Assembly: GCA_029098205.1 (NCBI GenBank) | Contig: JAQXNW010000126.1 | Coordinates: forward strand, 1-6,301 | Origin: Eubacteriales bacterium | GTDB taxonomy: Bacteria > Bacillota > Clostridia > Peptostreptococcales > Anaerovoracaceae | Direction of reading: 5' to 3' | DNA length: 6,301 nt | In this document: one piece after another, positions 5,058 to 6,301 of the stretch | How positions within the stretch are numbered: position 1 is the stretch's first letter | How the letters are laid out: each line of letters starts with the position of its first letter | Notes under the pieces: generated by a model | Told to the model about the DNA's origin: nothing | The model's database searches: none | What the model saw: only the letters and a program-made list of their open reading frames with translations | Made by a program: the position numbers and the translations under genes

Positions 5058-6301
5058 TAAAACGATTTTCTTGCGCCTTCCTCGAACCTTTTTACCTTTC
5101 CGGTTGTCGTTTTTTTCATCGGCGTGTCCTGAATCCGGAGACGGAGGATGCGCTGATAGTTCGGAAGACCGCTGTTTATTTCGTCCAGATCATTCCGAAT
5201 GTATTTTTCGATTTCGGAGGTTTCTGTGATTCCCTGCACCGTATGAAAATATTCTTTGTCGTAGACGATTTTCGCGACCAGAGCGAGATCTTTCCAGTTC
5301 CCGTCGTTATGGCGCGGTTCGCCGATGACGATGTTTTCTTTCACATACGGGAGTTTTTCAATTAGCGTCTCCAGTTCTTCCGGATAGACGTTTTTCCCGT
5401 TCTTAAGGACGATGACATTTTTCGCGCGTCCCGTGATATATACAAATCCGTCTTTGTCCGCTTTCGCGAGGTCGCCGGTGTGGAGCCAGCCGCCGGCCAG
5501 AGCCTTGGAAGTTTCCTCCGGATTGTTGTAGTAGCCGAGCATCACATTCGGGGAACGGCAGATTAATTCGCCGATTCCTTCGCTGTTCGGATCCGCGATC
5601 GCAAGTTCAATTCCCGGAAGCGCTTTTCCGATCGAGCCGGCTTTCCGGTCGTTCGCGTCTTCGGTTGTAATTACCGGGGATGCTTCGGTCATGCCATACC
5701 CCTGGCATACGTGGATGCCGATGTCCTCGAACCCCTGCTGGCATTCCGGGTCAAGCGCAGACGCACCGCTGAACACGGCGTGAATGGATCCTCCCAGCTG
5801 GTCGTAAATATCCGAAAAGAGCTTCCTTCTGCGGTCGATTCTAAGCTTAAGAAGAAAATTCGAAAGTTTAATGCCGCGGCGGAATTTCTTCATCGCGCCC
5901 TGTTTTTCGATTCCATTCAGGATTTTCTTCCAGATGGCTTCGATCAGAATCGGGACCCCGATGAACGTCGATACATGATACTCGACCATGTTTTTCTGAA
6001 TGTATTTCAATCCGTCGCAGAATGTGGTCGTCGCTCCGACTGAAAGCATGATCAGCTGCCCGCCGATGCCGTACGCGTGATGGAACGGAAGGAACGCCAT
6101 GCAGACGTCCGGATATTTGATGTCTTCCACCTGCTCCATCGCGTGGACGTCAAAGAGAACATTGCGTTGGGACAGCATGACGGCTTTCGCGAGGCTGCTT
6201 GTACCGGATGTGAAAATCAGAATGGAGCAGGCACCTGGGTCGATCGGAAGCTCCGTATAGGCCGTCTTTCCGCTTTGAAGCGCTTCCTTTCCTTCTTCCA
6301 T
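5057..6301 (-). CDS. AMP-forming acyl-CoA synthetase (ANL superfamily), partial, N-terminus outside window
   Basis: The visible 414 residues are the C-terminal three quarters or so of an ANL-superfamily adenylate-forming ligase, which activates a carboxylic acid with ATP to an acyl-AMP and then transfers it to CoA. Motifs in order (visible residue numbers): P-loop TSGTSSLAKAVMLS (31-44), the A5-type GYGMTEASP (201-209), GWLHTGDLA (271-279), the hinge region GRAKNVIVLKNGKNVYPEE (291-309) and the C-terminal TTTGKVKR (398-405) with catalytic K402. The pattern best fits long-chain fatty acyl-CoA synthetases (FadD/FAA-like); no carrier-protein domain follows. The GTSS/AKA P-loop differs from the common GTTG/PKG but keeps the lysine. 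An ATG happens to fall on the last window bases (6299-6301), but family length implies 100-200 more residues upstream, so it is unlikely to be the true start. No linked substrate gene is visible. Confidence 0.92.
   Translation of the reverse strand: MEEGKEALQSGKTAYTELPIDPGACSILIFTSGTSSLAKAVMLSQRNVLFDVHAMEQVEDIKYPDVCMAFLPFHHAYGIGGQLIMLSVGATTTFCDGLKYIQKNMVEYHVSTFIGVPILIEAIWKKILNGIEKQGAMKKFRRGIKLSNFLLKLRIDRRRKLFSDIYDQLGGSIHAVFSGASALDPECQQGFEDIGIHVCQGYGMTEASPVITTEDANDRKAGSIGKALPGIELAIADPNSEGIGELICRSPNVMLGYYNNPEETSKALAGGWLHTGDLAKADKDGFVYITGRAKNVIVLKNGKNVYPEELETLIEKLPYVKENIVIGEPRHNDGNWKDLALVAKIVYDKEYFHTVQGITETSEIEKYIRNDLDEINSGLPNYQRILRLRIQDTPMKKTTTGKVKRFEEGARKSF

Overview
The window looks like chromosomal DNA from a low-to-mid GC Gram-positive bacterium, most likely an anaerobic Firmicute of the Clostridia type. 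This rests on an RqcP/YlmH-type S4 protein, a yybP-ykoY riboswitch of the transcription-terminating kind, strong AGGAGG-type ribosome binding sites and consensus SigA-like promoters. Base composition and codon style (for example the frequent CCG-GAA for Pro-Glu) look uniform across all four genes, and I see no mobile element, CRISPR array, tRNA or rRNA. The exact taxon cannot be fixed from the sequence alone.

Layout, left to right. Positions 1-184 carry no gene but hold three successive hairpins, plausibly terminators between the SDR gene and whatever lies to the left. Positions 185-961 (minus) encode a short-chain dehydrogenase/reductase with its own strong promoter (1084-1112), an approximately 115-nt leader and an AGGAGG ribosome binding site. 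Positions 1122-3725 (minus) encode a complete P-type cation-transporting ATPase of the SERCA/YoaB-like class. The gene-free stretch 3726-4177 is the most informative part of the window. On the minus strand it holds, in order, a consensus promoter, a yybP-ykoY (Mn2+-sensing) riboswitch starting at the predicted transcription start, and a perfect 15-bp intrinsic terminator that competes with the aptamer P1 helix. On the plus strand it holds the likely promoter and a structured leader for the next gene. Positions 4178-5029 (plus) encode a YlmH/RqcP-like S4 RNA-binding protein. Positions 5057-6301 (minus) are the C-terminal part of an AMP-forming acyl-CoA synthetase that continues beyond the right edge.

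How the parts work together. The riboswitch and ATPase form a self-contained metal-homeostasis unit: rising intracellular Mn2+ should stabilise the aptamer, block the terminator and turn on the pump. The pump keeps the residues of one SERCA-like ion site (E293, N695, D699) but appears to have lost the second (SERCA E771 and E908 positions are A670 and R783), which fits a single-site Mn2+/Ca2+ exporter. The SDR, YlmH and acyl-CoA synthetase genes have separate transcription signals or orientation and no evident functional link to the pump.
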